A stretch of 41,745 bases of DNA from Perkinsus olseni (Eukaryota > Perkinsozoa > Perkinsida), in NCBI GenBank assembly GCA_013115125.1, contig JABANN010000296.1, positions 1 to 41,745 on the forward strand, written 5' to 3'. Each line of letters starts with the position of its first letter. Positions within the stretch are counted from its first letter, which is position 1. Positions 41,600-41,745 of this stretch are shown piece after piece. Below the pieces are notes generated by a model. The model did not search any database. It had not been told where the DNA came from and saw nothing but the letters and a program-made list of their open reading frames with translations. Both the position numbers and the translations under genes were made by a program.

Positions 41600-41745
41600 T
41601 TAGTAAAACCCCAGAGCAATTTAATAAAGCCCAGAGCAAATTAGCAAAACCCCAAAGCAATTTGATAAAGCCCAGACCAAATTAGTATAACCCCAAAGCA
41701 ATTTGATTTTATGAAAGACCAATTTAGTAGAGCCCCTAAAAAACC
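41600..41745. repeat. AT-rich tandem repeat, period about 41 bp
   Basis: TTAG-x-AAACCCCA-type units begin at 41600, 41641, 41682 and 41724. Each unit is itself two related halves (one with AACCCCA-GAGCAATT, one with AAAGCCCAGA). About 3.5 copies are visible and the array runs off the right end, so its true size is unknown. Confidence 0.85.

Overview
The window reads as nuclear DNA of an intron-rich protist. Perkinsus (Perkinsozoa, Alveolata) is my best guess, by inference and not from any database match. Seen directly: genes lie on both strands, most are split by short GT-AG introns (commonly 42-70 nt, a few over 150), and spacing is extremely tight. Most real genes do not appear as one long ORF; I rebuilt them by hand from exons whose phases agree. 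The protein set is eukaryotic: Pol zeta, non-canonical poly(A) polymerases, a RING ligase, a one-domain voltage-gated channel with EF hands, and PRL phosphatase. Candidate 3' splice sites sit just before several start codons, as expected if messages are capped by spliced-leader trans-splicing, which is known in Perkinsus and dinoflagellates.

Layout. 1-1051: the 3' end of one unknown gene and a small basic-protein gene 22 bp behind it. 1362-2552: a secreted mucin-like protein with 13 copies of a 30-bp repeat. 2701-5309 (minus): a small unknown gene behind an 11-exon homoserine dehydrogenase. 5322-6016 (plus): a small gene whose ATG is 12 bp from the divergent dehydrogenase ATG. 6065-10462 (minus): a TRF4/PAPD5-type poly(A) polymerase. 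11322-16479 (plus): the REV3 catalytic subunit of DNA polymerase zeta, 8 exons. 16673-18706 (minus): an intronless PPR protein fused to a non-canonical nucleotidyltransferase. 18856-22865 (minus): a stand-alone prolyl-tRNA-synthetase-type anticodon-binding protein, an N-myristoylated MGRN1/LOG2-type RING ligase, and an unknown gene. 23304-25032 (minus): two dithiol glutaredoxins and a truncated, catalytically dead papain-like gene.

25218-28731 (plus): two paralogous proteins carrying three R-R-x-G-R-F motifs each, flanking an amino-acid transporter. 29324-34524 (plus): a 17-exon single-domain voltage-gated cation channel with two EF hands, a small serine-run gene that overlaps its end, and a PRL-type phosphatase. 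35171-40987 (minus): three tandem secreted pepsin-family proteases that share near-identical DNA islands; the third is split by a GC-rich insert. 41600-41745: a 41-bp tandem repeat running off the end.

Working links are mostly inferred. REV3 serves translesion synthesis. The TRF4-like enzyme and the PPR fusion both suggest RNA 3'-end tailing, probably nuclear and organellar respectively. The transporter, RFxV-type proteins, channel, PRL phosphatase and EF hands suggest ion or solute signalling. The mucin and aspartyl proteases look secreted. The strongest candidate for something undescribed is the PPR-nucleotidyltransferase fusion. I saw no retroelement, virus-derived element, DNA transposon, CRISPR array or confident RNA gene.
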